This document shows, piece after piece, positions 43,728 to 54,000 of a DNA stretch of 64,000 bases. Below the pieces are notes generated by a model that was not told the origin of the DNA, searched no databases, and saw only the letters and a program-made list of their open reading frames with translations. How positions within the stretch are numbered: position 1 is the first letter of the stretch; each line of letters starts with the position of its first letter. This DNA is from Owenweeksia sp. (GTDB taxonomy: Bacteria > Bacteroidota > Bacteroidia > Flavobacteriales > Schleiferiaceae). Both the position numbers and the translations under genes were made by a program. The DNA is taken from the NCBI GenBank assembly GCA_002695025.1, contig NZNV01000008.1, positions 214,683-278,682 of the forward strand, read 5' to 3'.

Positions 43728-45398
43728 ATGAAAAAATTTCTACTAACCGCGCTTGCGTGTTCCTTTCTTTATTTACCTGCCTCCCTCGCACAGTTTATTG
43801 ACTCTATGGAGGTAAATACCCTTAAATTGAAGATGTTTGCGGATGGCGGAATTGGGGAAATGCAAACCCAGGACTCTCTGGGCTATCATACCCTATTATA
43901 TGCTCAAAGCCTTTGGTTTGCTGGGCTGGATGCCAATAATTCACTTCATGTTTCAGCCATCACGTTCCGTACCACCACACCTGACTTTAAGCCTGGCCCC
44001 GTCTCTAATGACCCGAATGCCGCCACCATTTACGGAAAAGTATACCACGTAAGCCTGCAAACCATTTCTGACTTTGTAAATGGTAATACCACCGGCATTC
44101 CCCAGGAGATAGCAAACTGGCCGGCCCACGGTAATACCGCTATGGGGGAAGCCGCCAAGCTCGCTCCGTTTGTGGATGTGGATAATGATGGCAACTACGA
44201 CCCATCCCAAGGCGATTATCCCGATATTAAAGGAGACGAAGCACTGTTTGCCATTGCCAACGATAAAAATCACCGGCCCACCGAAGGAATGGGACTGGAA
44301 GTTCATGCCATGGCCTACGCCTATACAACCGGAGGTATTGAAGATAGTATCGTATACTTGGATTACATGATCTATAACCGTTCGCAGGATCAGTTTGCAG
44401 ATGTATACATCTCCTCTTTCCTGGATTTTGACCTGGGTGACTCCGGGGATGACCTGCCGGCCACCAACATTAATGAAGACGCTGTTTTTTGCTATAACGG
44501 TGATGACGTTGATCAGGGTGGTTTTGGCAACCAGCCCGCATCCTGCGCCCTTCGCATTTTAAAAGGCCCACCTGCGGACTACCTGGATGGCGTGGATAAT
44601 GATCGGGATGGCTGTGTGGATGGTGTTCTGATAAACGGGGCCTGTCAGCCCGAAGATCCCTCTAACGGTATACAGGAGCACTATAAAATGTCATCCAGTA
44701 TGGCCTACTTCAAGTTTGCTTCCGGAGCTCCAACCCAAACTTCAGACCCGGTTAACGCCCCGGAATTCTATAACTATATGCGTAGTTTATGGAAGAATGG
44801 CAATAACCTGGTTATTGAAAACCCTTCCGGCTTTGGAAGCACCAACAATGGGGATGGCTATACCATAGATGGCTCCGGTACTAAAACCAACTATGTATAT
44901 CCTGGTGATAGCTATGACGCCAGTGGAGCGTTCACCCCCTCCTCTCCTGTTAACTGGTTTGCTTCTCCCGATTTTTCTTCCGATTTCAGGATGCTGGCCA
45001 ATATGGGCCCTTTTACATTAACTGCCGGTGAATCCTTTGACCTGAACATGGCCATAGTATGGAGCCGTGACAGCAGTGCTGCGGCAGGCTATACTCATAT
45101 CAATAGCCTGGTAAGCGGGCTGGGCGCTCCTAAACCCGTTCGCAATGTAAGCCTTCGCGACTTTACGGCTGATCGGGATGTGGACCTTTTCTTTGATACC
45201 CAAAACCGCGAATGGGTATTGAATAACCATTCCGACCGGTCTTTGGACTTTAAACTCGTCAGTATAAGCGGAAAGCTTATCCGGCACATAACCATAGACG
45301 CTAAAAGTCACCTACCCATTCAGAGATCTGAGCTGGTAACAGGCATTTACCTGCTTATTAACCAAAGCAGCGGAAAGGCTTATAAGATCATGTACTAG
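43728..45398 (+). CDS. T9SS-type exported surface protein
   Basis: A 556-residue protein with a signal peptide (to about 22, SLAQ). The N-terminal domain (LYAQSLWFAGLDANNSLHVS) is the same family pattern as in the 722-residue product of 17278-19446. Two Asp-rich loops with calcium-binding appearance follow: VDVDNDGNYDPSQGDYPD (about 147) and GVDNDRDGCVDG (about 290). The last 75 residues look like a degenerate T9SS type A sorting domain ending KAYKIMY. A surface protein of unknown role, possibly adhesive. Alone between trhO and hmgA. Confidence 0.75.
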   Translation: MKKFLLTALACSFLYLPASLAQFIDSMEVNTLKLKMFADGGIGEMQTQDSLGYHTLLYAQSLWFAGLDANNSLHVSAITFRTTTPDFKPGPVSNDPNAATIYGKVYHVSLQTISDFVNGNTTGIPQEIANWPAHGNTAMGEAAKLAPFVDVDNDGNYDPSQGDYPDIKGDEALFAIANDKNHRPTEGMGLEVHAMAYAYTTGGIEDSIVYLDYMIYNRSQDQFADVYISSFLDFDLGDSGDDLPATNINEDAVFCYNGDDVDQGGFGNQPASCALRILKGPPADYLDGVDNDRDGCVDGVLINGACQPEDPSNGIQEHYKMSSSMAYFKFASGAPTQTSDPVNAPEFYNYMRSLWKNGNNLVIENPSGFGSTNNGDGYTIDGSGTKTNYVYPGDSYDASGAFTPSSPVNWFASPDFSSDFRMLANMGPFTLTAGESFDLNMAIVWSRDSSAAAGYTHINSLVSGLGAPKPVRNVSLRDFTADRDVDLFFDTQNREWVLNNHSDRSLDFKLVSISGKLIRHITIDAKSHLPIQRSELVTGIYLLINQSSGKAYKIMY

Positions 45399-45462
45399 CT
45401 AAAAAGAGCGTATAAACATTGATCCCTGAGATTTGTCATGTTTTAAGACGTTTCAGAATGTC

Positions 45463-45470
45463 TAAATTTG
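45463..45470 (+). promoter_or_regulatory. -7 promoter box of hmgA
   Basis: TAAATTTG, exact TAnnTTTG match, 22 bases ahead of the ATG at 45493. An imperfect dyad (TTGTC ... GACAA) frames the box and could be an operator. Confidence 0.45.
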
Positions 45471-45492
45471 ACAACCTCAAAAGACAGATTTT

Positions 45493-46650
45493 ATGCCCTT
45501 TTATCATAAACTAGGTACTATTCCCCATAAAAGGCACACCACCTTTAAAAAGCCGGATGGCGGATATTATTATGAGCAGCTCTTTGGCACGGAAGGTTTC
45601 AGCGGTATGGCTTCCCTGCTGTATCATGTACATCGCCCCACTCAGGTAAAGGAAATACTGGGTTCCAGGGACGTAAGTCCTAAAATTGCGGTGGAAAAGA
45701 ACATTACCAGCCGTATGTTGCAAGGTTGGAACGTAAAACCTGCCAAGGATTATCTGGACTCCCGCATTCCTGTATTGGTGAATAACGACCTCCATATCTC
45801 CCTGGCGGCACCGCAAGAGTCGCAAAAAGATTATTTCTATAAGAATGCGGATGCGGATGAAATGATATTTGTGCATAAGGGCAGCGGTACGCTTCGCACC
45901 TTTTTAGGCAACATCCCTTTTGGCTATGGCGACTACCTGGTGGTACCGCGTGGCATGATCTACCAGATAGAGTTTGACAAGGAAGATAACCGCTTGTTCA
46001 TTGTGGACTCTTTCTCTCCTATTTACACTCCCAAACGCTACCGTAACCACTTTGGTCAGCTGCTGGAACATTCACCCTTTTGTGAGCGCGACCTACGTGC
46101 CCCGCAGGACCTGGAAACACACGATGAAAAGGGCGACTTCCACCTCAAGATCCGTAAGGAAGGTGTATTGCACGAAGTAGTATATGCCACACATCCCTTT
46201 GATGTTATCGGGTGGGATGGCTACAACTTCCCCTATGCCTTTAACATTAAGGATTTTGAACCTATAACCGGGCGTGTACACCAACCACCACCCGTCCATC
46301 AAACCTTCGAAGCGCATAACTTTGTGGTGTGCTCCTTCTGCCCTCGTTTATACGATTACCACCCGGAAGCAGTGCCTGCGCCTTACAACCATAGTAACAT
46401 AGACAGTGACGAGGTGCTGTATTATGTGGACGGTGATTTCATGAGCCGTAACCACGTGGATAAAGGCTTTATAAGCCTTCACCCGGCCGGCATTCCGCAC
46501 GGTCCGCACCCTGGTGCCATGGAGCGCTCCATCGGGCAAACCAAAACCGAAGAACTGGCCGTTATGGTGGATACTTTCAAGCCTTTGCGCCTCACGCAGG
46601 CTGCGCTGGATATTAACGATGATACGTACTGGAAAAGCTGGGTGGAATAA
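45493..46650 (+). CDS. hmgA: Homogentisate 1,2-dioxygenase
   Basis: Opens the ring of homogentisate to maleylacetoacetate in tyrosine catabolism. 385 residues, cupin-fold enzyme. Landmarks: AFNIKDFEPITGRVHQPPPV (about 257), then the iron-site block with H300 and E307 (HSNIDSDEVLYYV) and H336 (PAGIPHGPH), followed by MERSIGQTKTEELAVMVDTF. hppD, the previous step in the pathway, lies 1.1 kb downstream beyond a convergent PLP gene. Its stop codon abuts that gene's stop (46650/46651). Confidence 0.95.
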   Translation: MPFYHKLGTIPHKRHTTFKKPDGGYYYEQLFGTEGFSGMASLLYHVHRPTQVKEILGSRDVSPKIAVEKNITSRMLQGWNVKPAKDYLDSRIPVLVNNDLHISLAAPQESQKDYFYKNADADEMIFVHKGSGTLRTFLGNIPFGYGDYLVVPRGMIYQIEFDKEDNRLFIVDSFSPIYTPKRYRNHFGQLLEHSPFCERDLRAPQDLETHDEKGDFHLKIRKEGVLHEVVYATHPFDVIGWDGYNFPYAFNIKDFEPITGRVHQPPPVHQTFEAHNFVVCSFCPRLYDYHPEAVPAPYNHSNIDSDEVLYYVDGDFMSRNHVDKGFISLHPAGIPHGPHPGAMERSIGQTKTEELAVMVDTFKPLRLTQAALDINDDTYWKSWVE

Positions 46651-47628
46651 TCAGAGGAAACCGTTTTCCTCCATCCAGGCATCACTGTAAAGCTTACTCA
46701 GGTAGCTAATACCGTGATCCGGTAATAACACCACTACCTGGTCATCAGGCTTAAAGTAGTGGCGGTATTGGTATACACCTTCCAAAGCGGCCCCTCCGGA
46801 GGGGCCGGCTAAAATGGATTCGGTGCGCGCCAGCTGGCGGGCCCGCAAAAGGCTGGGCTTGTCTTCAACCTGAACAAATTCATCAATATACTCGAAAAGC
46901 ACGGTGGAGGGGATGATGTTCTTTCCCACACCTTCCAACATATACGGGCGGATATCATTTTCATCCAATACTCCCTCCCGGGCATACCTGGTAAGTACGG
47001 ATCCTACCGCATCCACACCCAACACCCGGATAGCTGGGTTCTGCTCTTTCAGATATTGGGCCGTGCCGGAAATAGTACCACCCGTGCCCACGCAACACAC
47101 ATAATGGGTTAGTTTACCTTCGGTTTGTTTCCATAACTCCGGACCAGTAGAGTGATAATGGGCCTCTACATTGTGTGTATTGTAATACTGGTTGATGTAG
47201 ATGGAGTTGGGCGTTTTTTCATGCAAAGCCCGTGCTCTTGAATAATACGACTCCGGATCATCGGGTTTGGCTTCCTTGGGGCAAACAATCACTTCGGCCC
47301 CATAGGCTTCCAGCACGGCTTTCTTTTCAAAAGATATCTTAGTAGTGGTGCAGATGATGCACTTATACCCTCTTAAAGCGGCCACCATAGCCAGGCTGCG
47401 CCCGGTATTACCGGAAGTGGACTCAATAATGGTACCCCCCGGTTTGAGGTAACCCTTTTCCTCCGCACACCGTACTACATACACCGCAATACGGTCTTTG
47501 GCCGAATGGCCCGGATTAGCCGCCTCCAGCTTCCCCCAAATATTGGTATTCAGTTCTTTGGATAATTCTTGTAAACGGATCAAAGGAGTTTCTCCAATGG
47601 TTTCCAAAATGCTGTTCTTGCCAATCAC
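46651..47628 (-). CDS. PLP-dependent cysteine synthase/cystathionine synthase-like enzyme
   Basis: A 325-residue fold-type II PLP enzyme. Schiff-base lysine K44 in NPGHSAKDRIA, phosphate-binding STSGNTG, GTGGTISG, and the PSGGAALEG block near the end. This is the cysteine synthase / cystathionine beta-synthase family; the extra block LEAYGAEVIVCP and length without CBS domains fit either. Starts with GTG at 47628. It sits between hmgA and hppD, convergent with the one and divergent from the other. A link with tyrosine catabolism is not obvious. Confidence 0.85.
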   Translation of the reverse strand: MIGKNSILETIGETPLIRLQELSKELNTNIWGKLEAANPGHSAKDRIAVYVVRCAEEKGYLKPGGTIIESTSGNTGRSLAMVAALRGYKCIICTTTKISFEKKAVLEAYGAEVIVCPKEAKPDDPESYYSRARALHEKTPNSIYINQYYNTHNVEAHYHSTGPELWKQTEGKLTHYVCCVGTGGTISGTAQYLKEQNPAIRVLGVDAVGSVLTRYAREGVLDENDIRPYMLEGVGKNIIPSTVLFEYIDEFVQVEDKPSLLRARQLARTESILAGPSGGAALEGVYQYRHYFKPDDQVVVLLPDHGISYLSKLYSDAWMEENGFL

Positions 47629-47655
47629 AGTGTGGAATATTGCTTAAAAGGCAGA

Positions 47656-47663
47656 CAAAAGTA
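47656..47663 (-). promoter_or_regulatory. -7 promoter box of the PLP-enzyme gene
   Basis: Minus-strand TACTTTTG, exact TAnnTTTG match, 28 bases ahead of the GTG at 47628. Confidence 0.45.
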
Positions 47664-47740
47664 CAAGCCTTGTACTAAAAACCTAATCCAGCCCAAAGGG
47701 TTTACAATAGGATCATAAACCTTTAGCCCTAAACATTTTT

Positions 47741-47748
47741 TACCTTTG
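47741..47748 (+). promoter_or_regulatory. -7 promoter box of hppD
   Basis: TACCTTTG, exact TAnnTTTG match, 18 bases ahead of the ATG at 47767. Divergent from the PLP-enzyme promoter 80 bases away. Confidence 0.5.
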
Positions 47749-47766
47749 CGATAAAGTAACAGAACC

Positions 47767-48912
47767 ATGGATACAACTTTTGATACCACCTCCCTTAAAT
47801 TGAAAAAAGAATACCCCAATGCGGAGGATTTCCTTCCCCTGAATGGTACCGACTACGTAGAACTTTACGTGGGCAACGCCAAACAGGCGGCACACTTCTA
47901 TAAAACCGCTTTTGGTTTCCAGTCCGTAGCCTATGCAGGCCTGGAAACAGGCATGAAAGACCGCGTGTCTTACGTGATCCAGCAGGATAAGATCCGCCTG
48001 GTCCTTACTTCTCCATTAACCAAAGATGGCCCTATCAACGACCATATCAACAAACATGGTGACGGGGTGAAGAACGTAGCCCTCTGGGTGGACGATGCTA
48101 CCAAGAGCTGGGAAGAAACCACTAAACGGGGTGCACAGTCCACCTTTGAACCTAAAACTATAGAAGATAAAAACGGTAAAGCCGTACTTTCCGCCATTCG
48201 CACCTACGGAGAAACCAACCATATTTTTGTGGAACGTACCGATTACGATGGTCCTTTCCTGCCCGGCTATATGAAATGGGAATGCGAGTATAACCCTGAG
48301 CCGGTCGGCTTAAAGTACATTGACCACATGGTGGGTAATGTAGGTTGGAATGAAATGAATAAGTGGGTGGAATTTTACGCCAAGGTGATGGGCTTTGCTC
48401 AGCTTATCTCCTTTGATGATAAAGACATCTCTACGGACTACACCGCTTTGATGAGTAAGGTAATGACCAATGGCAACGGACGTATTAAATTCCCGATCAA
48501 CGAGCCGGCCGAAGGCAAGAAAAAATCACAGATCGAAGAATACATTGACTTCTACAACGGTGCAGGAGTGCAACATATCGCTGTAGCTACGGATAATATC
48601 ATCGATACCGTTACCAAGATGCGTAGCCGGGGTGTGGAATTTCTGCGTGTTCCTGCCAATTATTATGATGATGTACTGGACCGCGTAGGCGAGATTGATG
48701 AAGACCTGGAACCTTTGAAAGAATTGGGCATCCTGATAGACCGTGATGATGAGGGCTACCTTTTGCAGCTTTTTACCAAGCCGGTTGGTGACCGCCCTAC
48801 CTTGTTCTTTGAGATCATACAACGCAAAGGCGCCCGTTCCTTTGGAAAAGGAAACTTTAAAGCGCTTTTTGAAGCTATTGAACGCGAACAGGAATTAAGG
48901 GGTACCTTGTAA
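47767..48912 (+). CDS. hppD: 4-hydroxyphenylpyruvate dioxygenase
   Basis: Converts 4-hydroxyphenylpyruvate to homogentisate, the substrate of HmgA nearby. 381 residues, two glyoxalase-like domains. The iron ligands are H187 (YIDHMVGNV), H270 (VQHIAVAT) and E349 (LFFEIIQRKG). The conserved C-terminal GKGNFKALFEAIEREQ block is present. The gene ends in a strong terminator (48935). Confidence 0.95.
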   Translation: MDTTFDTTSLKLKKEYPNAEDFLPLNGTDYVELYVGNAKQAAHFYKTAFGFQSVAYAGLETGMKDRVSYVIQQDKIRLVLTSPLTKDGPINDHINKHGDGVKNVALWVDDATKSWEETTKRGAQSTFEPKTIEDKNGKAVLSAIRTYGETNHIFVERTDYDGPFLPGYMKWECEYNPEPVGLKYIDHMVGNVGWNEMNKWVEFYAKVMGFAQLISFDDKDISTDYTALMSKVMTNGNGRIKFPINEPAEGKKKSQIEEYIDFYNGAGVQHIAVATDNIIDTVTKMRSRGVEFLRVPANYYDDVLDRVGEIDEDLEPLKELGILIDRDDEGYLLQLFTKPVGDRPTLFFEIIQRKGARSFGKGNFKALFEAIEREQELRGTL

Positions 48913-48934
48913 TTTCCCTTTACCCTATTTTGAT

Positions 48935-48960
48935 AAGCCGCCTTTTTAGGCGGCTTTTTT
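48935..48960 (+). terminator. Terminator of hppD
   Basis: Stem AAGCCGCC with GGCGGCTT, loop TTTTTA, followed by TTTT; 22 bases after the hppD stop. Confidence 0.85.
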
Positions 48961-48985
48961 GTTAGCAGCCAACTCTCAATACCTG

Positions 48986-49016
48986 TTTTGGTGTCTTACA
49001 AGAAAAAGTATTTTAG
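48986..49016 (+). promoter_or_regulatory. Probable promoter of the DUF5686 gene
   Basis: TTTTG (48986-48990), 18-base spacer, then TATTTTAG (49009-49016), one mismatch to TAnnTTTG. The ATG at 49022 follows after only 5 bases, so the transcript would be nearly leaderless. Confidence 0.4.
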
Positions 49017-49021
49017 TATCC

Positions 49022-51502
49022 ATGAAGATTAACCACATTCTGTACCTGCTACTTTTATGCACTTCTGCCTATGCACAACCCTTTGAGATCAAAGGCAAAG
49101 TACTGGACAGCCAAAGCGGAGAGCCGCTTCCCTTTGTAAATATTGTTGCCAACAAGGGCTATACGGGCACCTCAACCGACATTGACGGCCGCTTTGAATT
49201 ACGGTCATCGACCAACATACAAACGCTTACCTTCTCCTATATGGGTTACCATAAAAAGGACCTGACGGTTAAACCCACCGATAAATTCCTTACAATAAAA
49301 CTGGAGGAAAGCTCTGCAGAACTGGCGGAAGTAACGGTCATTCCGGGTGAAAACCCTGCCCACCGCATTATCCGCAAGGCTGTGGACAACCGCAAGGTCA
49401 ATAATCCTGAAAACATCAGCGCCTTCTCCTATAAGACCTACAGTAAGTTCGTCTTATCCGTGAATACCGATTCCGTGAATTCGTCTATTGACACCAGCTT
49501 TACCCTCATCGGTGAGGACACAACCAACACCAGTATCGACTCGTCCGGCTACAAGCTCAAACGCCTTATGGACAAACAGCACCTCTTTATGATGGAAACG
49601 GTGACGCAACGTGACTTCCTGGCGCCTTCCAGAGATAATGAGACGGTTCTGGCCAACCGCACTTCAGGATTCAAGAACCCGCTTTTCTCACTCATTGCCA
49701 CTGAAATTCAGTCCTTTTCCTTTTACGATGATTACATTGAAATAACCGGTAACCAATACCTCAACCCCATTACCCCGGGCAGTACCTCGCGCTATTTTTT
49801 CATTATTGAAGATACTACCTACAACAGCCTTACGGATAGCGTTTTCATTATTTCCTTCCGGCCACGGCCCAATTATGGTTTCCAGCCTCTCCAGGGGCGT
49901 ATTGCCATCAACAGTTCCAACTGGGCCATTCAGAACGTTATTGCCGAACCTTATGAAGAGGGCGGTATACAAGTGGAGATTGAACAACTTTACAAGCGCT
50001 ATGGCGACCGTACCTGGTTCCCGGTTCAGCTGAATGCCCACCTCAAAATGAACAGCTTCAGCATTAACAACGCCAAGCCCTATGGCATGCTGCGTACCTA
50101 CCTGAAAGACATTAACCTCAGTCCCGAACTCCGCAAAAAAGATATCAGCCGGGCCGACCTCACCATTACCGAGCTGGCTACGGACAGCCTGAAGGCAGAG
50201 CAGTTGCTGGATAATTTCAGGGTAGACAGCCTGGACAGCCGGGAGCGGGAAACCTACCGCGTGGTAGACTCTATTGGCAAAGCCGAGAACCTGGACCGTA
50301 ACCTTAAGATCATGGCTGCCTTAGTAAGTGGAAAGATCCCTATCTACTTTGTAGACCTTGAACTGGATAAAATATTCGGCTACAACATCCATGAGGGTTT
50401 TAGGCTGGGGCTGGGCGGGCATACCAATTCCTTTATTTCCGAGTGGTTCAAAATAGGGGGCTATTTCCGTTACGGCACCCGTGATAACACCCTTAAATAC
50501 GGCTGGGACACCAAGATGAGCCTTAATAAACACAGCAACCTGGCCCTTAAGGGAGGGTATCGCTTTGATATTTTTGAAAGTGGTGGTATAGACTTCATGC
50601 AGAAACCACAGCAAGGTTTAATGGCGGACAATTACCGGTTGATTTACATCAACCAGTTTGATGAAGTCACCCAATACTTCATGGGATTCACCTATGACCC
50701 ATTGGCCAAACTACATGCCGAGGTGCGCTTTCAGCGGGAAAACCGCCTTACCCGGGGCGACTATTATTTCCGGAATGAGAGTGGCAGCGAGCCCGTTTGG
50801 CAAAACGGTTTTAACTACAGCGAGATCATCACCTCCTTCCGCTACTCCCCCAACGAAAAATTCATTGAAGGTCCCGGTTTTGGCAAACTTACCTTTAACA
50901 TAAAATACCCGATTGTCTATTTCCAATACACCCGTGGTTTAGACAACACCCTGGGTTCTGATTTTGCCTATGACAAACTGGATGCCCGCTTTGAGTACGA
51001 GCACAAGACCGTACGGGTGGGAACTTTCAGCATGGCACTACAGGGAGGAATGGTCCTTTCCGATATCCCCTATTCCAAGTTGTACGTAGGTTCTGCAAAC
51101 CTTACCAATGCGGGCAAAGCCGGCCGGGCCCTGAACCTGGCTGACCGGAACAGTTTTGAAACCATGTATTTCAATGAGTTCCTTTCCGACCGCTATGTGC
51201 AGGTATTCCTGCGCCAGGATTTTAAATCCCTTTTATTCAGGCGCAAGAACTTTGATCCGCACATAGAACTGGTAACGCGAGCCGCCTGGGGAAGCCTGGA
51301 ACATCCTGAACTGCACCGGGGCATTGCCTTTAAGACCCTGGATAAAGGATATTACGAATCCGGCATCGAGATCAACCGGCTTTTGAAAATGGCTCAATTC
51401 ATGGGTTTTGGAGTAGGTTTTTATTACCGTTATGGCGCTTATACCAAGGATAAATTCATGGATAATGCCGCTATAAAACTTACTTCCAAATTCAGCCTCT
51501 GA
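49022..51502 (+). CDS. DUF5686 family outer-membrane protein with carboxypeptidase-regulatory-like domain
   Basis: An 826-residue exported protein. Signal peptide to about residue 18 (SAYAQ), then a carboxypeptidase D regulatory-like domain (IKGKVLDSQSGEPLPFVNIV, about 23-100), and then a long DUF5686 region (ENPAHRIIRKAVDNRKVNNP, FSYKTYSKFVLSV) that ends in a barrel-like second half. Bacteroidota carry several such proteins; function unknown, presumably outer-membrane. The ATG at 49022 is chosen because it starts the signal peptide; the frame is open 21 codons further up but runs through the promoter. Confidence 0.88.
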   Translation: MKINHILYLLLLCTSAYAQPFEIKGKVLDSQSGEPLPFVNIVANKGYTGTSTDIDGRFELRSSTNIQTLTFSYMGYHKKDLTVKPTDKFLTIKLEESSAELAEVTVIPGENPAHRIIRKAVDNRKVNNPENISAFSYKTYSKFVLSVNTDSVNSSIDTSFTLIGEDTTNTSIDSSGYKLKRLMDKQHLFMMETVTQRDFLAPSRDNETVLANRTSGFKNPLFSLIATEIQSFSFYDDYIEITGNQYLNPITPGSTSRYFFIIEDTTYNSLTDSVFIISFRPRPNYGFQPLQGRIAINSSNWAIQNVIAEPYEEGGIQVEIEQLYKRYGDRTWFPVQLNAHLKMNSFSINNAKPYGMLRTYLKDINLSPELRKKDISRADLTITELATDSLKAEQLLDNFRVDSLDSRERETYRVVDSIGKAENLDRNLKIMAALVSGKIPIYFVDLELDKIFGYNIHEGFRLGLGGHTNSFISEWFKIGGYFRYGTRDNTLKYGWDTKMSLNKHSNLALKGGYRFDIFESGGIDFMQKPQQGLMADNYRLIYINQFDEVTQYFMGFTYDPLAKLHAEVRFQRENRLTRGDYYFRNESGSEPVWQNGFNYSEIITSFRYSPNEKFIEGPGFGKLTFNIKYPIVYFQYTRGLDNTLGSDFAYDKLDARFEYEHKTVRVGTFSMALQGGMVLSDIPYSKLYVGSANLTNAGKAGRALNLADRNSFETMYFNEFLSDRYVQVFLRQDFKSLLFRRKNFDPHIELVTRAAWGSLEHPELHRGIAFKTLDKGYYESGIEINRLLKMAQFMGFGVGFYYRYGAYTKDKFMDNAAIKLTSKFSL

Positions 51503-51591
51503 AGAAATCTGTCTTTCCTCTAAACCCTTTGTTCTAAAAGTCGTTATTTTGATGCCTCAAATAATGCAGGGGTAGAGCACGGCCAGATTTT

Positions 51592-54000
51592 ATGTTTACA
51601 TTCATTGCGCGCTTAATCTTAAGGAACAGGATCCTAATCCTTACTATTTTGTTTCTGGGCACCATTTTTATGTTGTACCAGGCCCAAAAAATAGAAGTTA
51701 GCTTTAACTTTTCAAGGCTGCTTCCTACCCATGATACTACCCAGGTAAATTATGATAATTTCCGTGCCACCTTTGACCAAGTAGGCAATACGGTAGTTCT
51801 GGCTGCTGAGGATTATGATGTTTTTGCTCCTGAGAATTACCCACACTGGCTGAAACTCCAGAAACGCCTGGAAAAGATAGAAGGGGTGGAAAGTGTGCTT
51901 TCCCCCATCAACGCCTTTACCCTTAAACGCAATGACAGCCTTAAAAAGCTGGAGGTGGTGCGCATGAACCCGGAATTGCGCAAGCCTGACCTTGCCTCTT
52001 TGCGCAAGCAGTTCTACAGTCTTCCCTTTTACAGAGGCCTCCTCTATAGTGAGGATAAAGCAACACCGCTGATGCTGGTACAGGTAAAGAGAAATGCTCT
52101 TTACGTAAAGCGGATAGTGGACCTCATCGAAGAAATAAAGGCTGAAGTAGCTGGTTTTGAAGAGGCCAGCGGGGTAAAAATGCACGCCAGCGGACTGCCC
52201 TATATCCGTATGGCCAACACCAAAAAAGTATCGCGTGAGATTTTCCTTTTTATTGGTCTTTCCCTCTCCGTTACTTCCCTGCTGCTGTTCTTTTTCCTGC
52301 GCAGTATCAAGGCTACCCTTATCTCCCTGCTGGTGGTGATATTGGGAGTTTGCTGGACCTTTGGCCTCATCCCCACCTTTGGTTTTACCATTACCATGCT
52401 CAGCTCCCTGGTGCCCTCGCTTATCATTGTCATCGGGGTGCCCAACTGTATTTTCCTCATCAATAAATACCACAATGAGTATAAGGAGCACGGCAACCAG
52501 ATCCTTTCCGTACAGCGGGTGATCAGGCGTATCGGTGCGGCCACCCTGATGACCAACACCACCACCGCCATGGGCTTTGCCGCGCTGATCCTTACAGACA
52601 GCATCGTACTCCGGGAATTCGGGGTGGTAGCAGCCGTCAACATCCTGATGGTCTTCGTGATCTCCATCATTGTAATCCCCATCTTTTACAGCTTTTCCAA
52701 GCCCCCCAAAAAGCGGCATTACAAACACCTGGAACTGGACTGGGTGAAAAAATTCATCCAAACCCTTACGCATGTGGTCACCAATAAACGGCCCATCGTT
52801 TATGCTACGGTCATCACCCTTTCTTTAGCAGCCTTATACGGCACCACCAAAATGTACGCTACCGGTAACCTTACCGAAGAATACCAGTCCAGCGACCCAC
52901 TTTACAAGGACCTGAAATACCTTGAGAAAGAATTCAAGGGCGTAGTGCCCCTGGAGATCGTGATCGATACCAAACGCCCCAACGGAGCCCAAAAGAATTC
53001 CACCCTTAAAAAGATTGACGAACTACAAAGCCGCCTGGCAGAGTTGCCCCACCTTTCCCGCTCCCTGTCCATAGTGGACGGGCTTAAATTTGCCAAGCAG
53101 GGTTATTACCGGGGTGATCCCTCCTTTTACAGCCTTCCCACCAGCCAGGAGCGCAACTTTATCCTGTCGTACCTACCCCGCTCGGGCAACGATATTTCCC
53201 TGCTCAACTCCATGGTGGATTCTACCGGGCAAAAAGTACGGGTGTCCATGCAGGTGGAAGACCTGGGCCAGGAAGAAAGTGAGGTGTTACAAAGCAAGAT
53301 CCGCAGCATTATTGATGATGTATTTGAGCCGGAACGCTATACCGTTATCGTAACCGGAGCCTCCATAGTATTCCTCAAGGGAACGGACTACCTCATTAAA
53401 AACCTGATCGTAAGCCTTTTATTGGCCATTTTTGTGATCGCTATCATTATGGCACTGCTGTTCCGCTCCTTCGCCATGGTGATCGTATCCTTATTACCCA
53501 ACCTCTTCCCGCTCCTGATAACGGCCGGTATTATGGGGTATGTAGGTATACCGCTAAAGCCTTCCACCATATTGGTATTCAGCATTGCTTTTGGTATTTC
53601 GGTAGATGATACTATTCACTTCCTCGCTAAATACCGGCAGGAATTAAGAGCCTCCAACTGGAACATCAACAGCTCGGTACTGGCCGCCATACGTGAAACC
53701 GGCATCAGCATGCTATACACCTCCATCATACTCTTCTTTGGTTTCAGTGTATTCATAGCTTCCAGCTTTGGGGGTACGGTTTCCCTGGGTATACTGGTAT
53801 CCATTACCCTCATCATAGCCATGCTCAGCAACCTCCTGTTGCTGCCTTCGCTGCTGATGAGCCTTGAAAAGCTGGTAACCAACAAAGAATTTAACCGCCC
53901 CATCATTCGCCTGTACAAGGATAATGATGATGAGGATGATGAAGACGAAGAAAATGAGGACCTTTCCGAATCTGAAGAACCTGAAAAACTAAACCTATGA
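51592..54000 (+). CDS. MMPL/RND-family exporter
   Basis: An 802-residue inner-membrane protein with the two-halved RND pattern: a helix at about 10-28, a periplasmic loop (about 30-215), five helices (about 220-380), a second helix near 400-415, a second loop and again five helices (about 600-760). Both halves show the family's GFxxL blocks ([32 protein letters not shown]). The C-terminal 27 residues are very acidic ([15 protein letters not shown]). Cargo unknown; MMPL proteins often export lipids, hopanoids or polyketides. Its stop overlaps the rfbA start by 4 bases. Confidence 0.9.
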   Translation: MFTFIARLILRNRILILTILFLGTIFMLYQAQKIEVSFNFSRLLPTHDTTQVNYDNFRATFDQVGNTVVLAAEDYDVFAPENYPHWLKLQKRLEKIEGVESVLSPINAFTLKRNDSLKKLEVVRMNPELRKPDLASLRKQFYSLPFYRGLLYSEDKATPLMLVQVKRNALYVKRIVDLIEEIKAEVAGFEEASGVKMHASGLPYIRMANTKKVSREIFLFIGLSLSVTSLLLFFFLRSIKATLISLLVVILGVCWTFGLIPTFGFTITMLSSLVPSLIIVIGVPNCIFLINKYHNEYKEHGNQILSVQRVIRRIGAATLMTNTTTAMGFAALILTDSIVLREFGVVAAVNILMVFVISIIVIPIFYSFSKPPKKRHYKHLELDWVKKFIQTLTHVVTNKRPIVYATVITLSLAALYGTTKMYATGNLTEEYQSSDPLYKDLKYLEKEFKGVVPLEIVIDTKRPNGAQKNSTLKKIDELQSRLAELPHLSRSLSIVDGLKFAKQGYYRGDPSFYSLPTSQERNFILSYLPRSGNDISLLNSMVDSTGQKVRVSMQVEDLGQEESEVLQSKIRSIIDDVFEPERYTVIVTGASIVFLKGTDYLIKNLIVSLLLAIFVIAIIMALLFRSFAMVIVSLLPNLFPLLITAGIMGYVGIPLKPSTILVFSIAFGISVDDTIHFLAKYRQELRASNWNINSSVLAAIRETGISMLYTSIILFFGFSVFIASSFGGTVSLGILVSITLIIAMLSNLLLLPSLLMSLEKLVTNKEFNRPIIRLYKDNDDEDDEDEENEDLSESEEPEKLNL

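Noticed and set aside
45399..45492. Riboswitch or attenuator ahead of hmgA
   Set aside because: Only weak dyads of 5 bases are present; no conserved riboswitch elements.
51712..52773. Long minus-strand frame of 353 codons opposite the MMPL gene
   Set aside because: It lies wholly inside a strongly supported plus-strand gene, is rich in His, Gly and Asp in a way typical of antisense frames, and has no domain.
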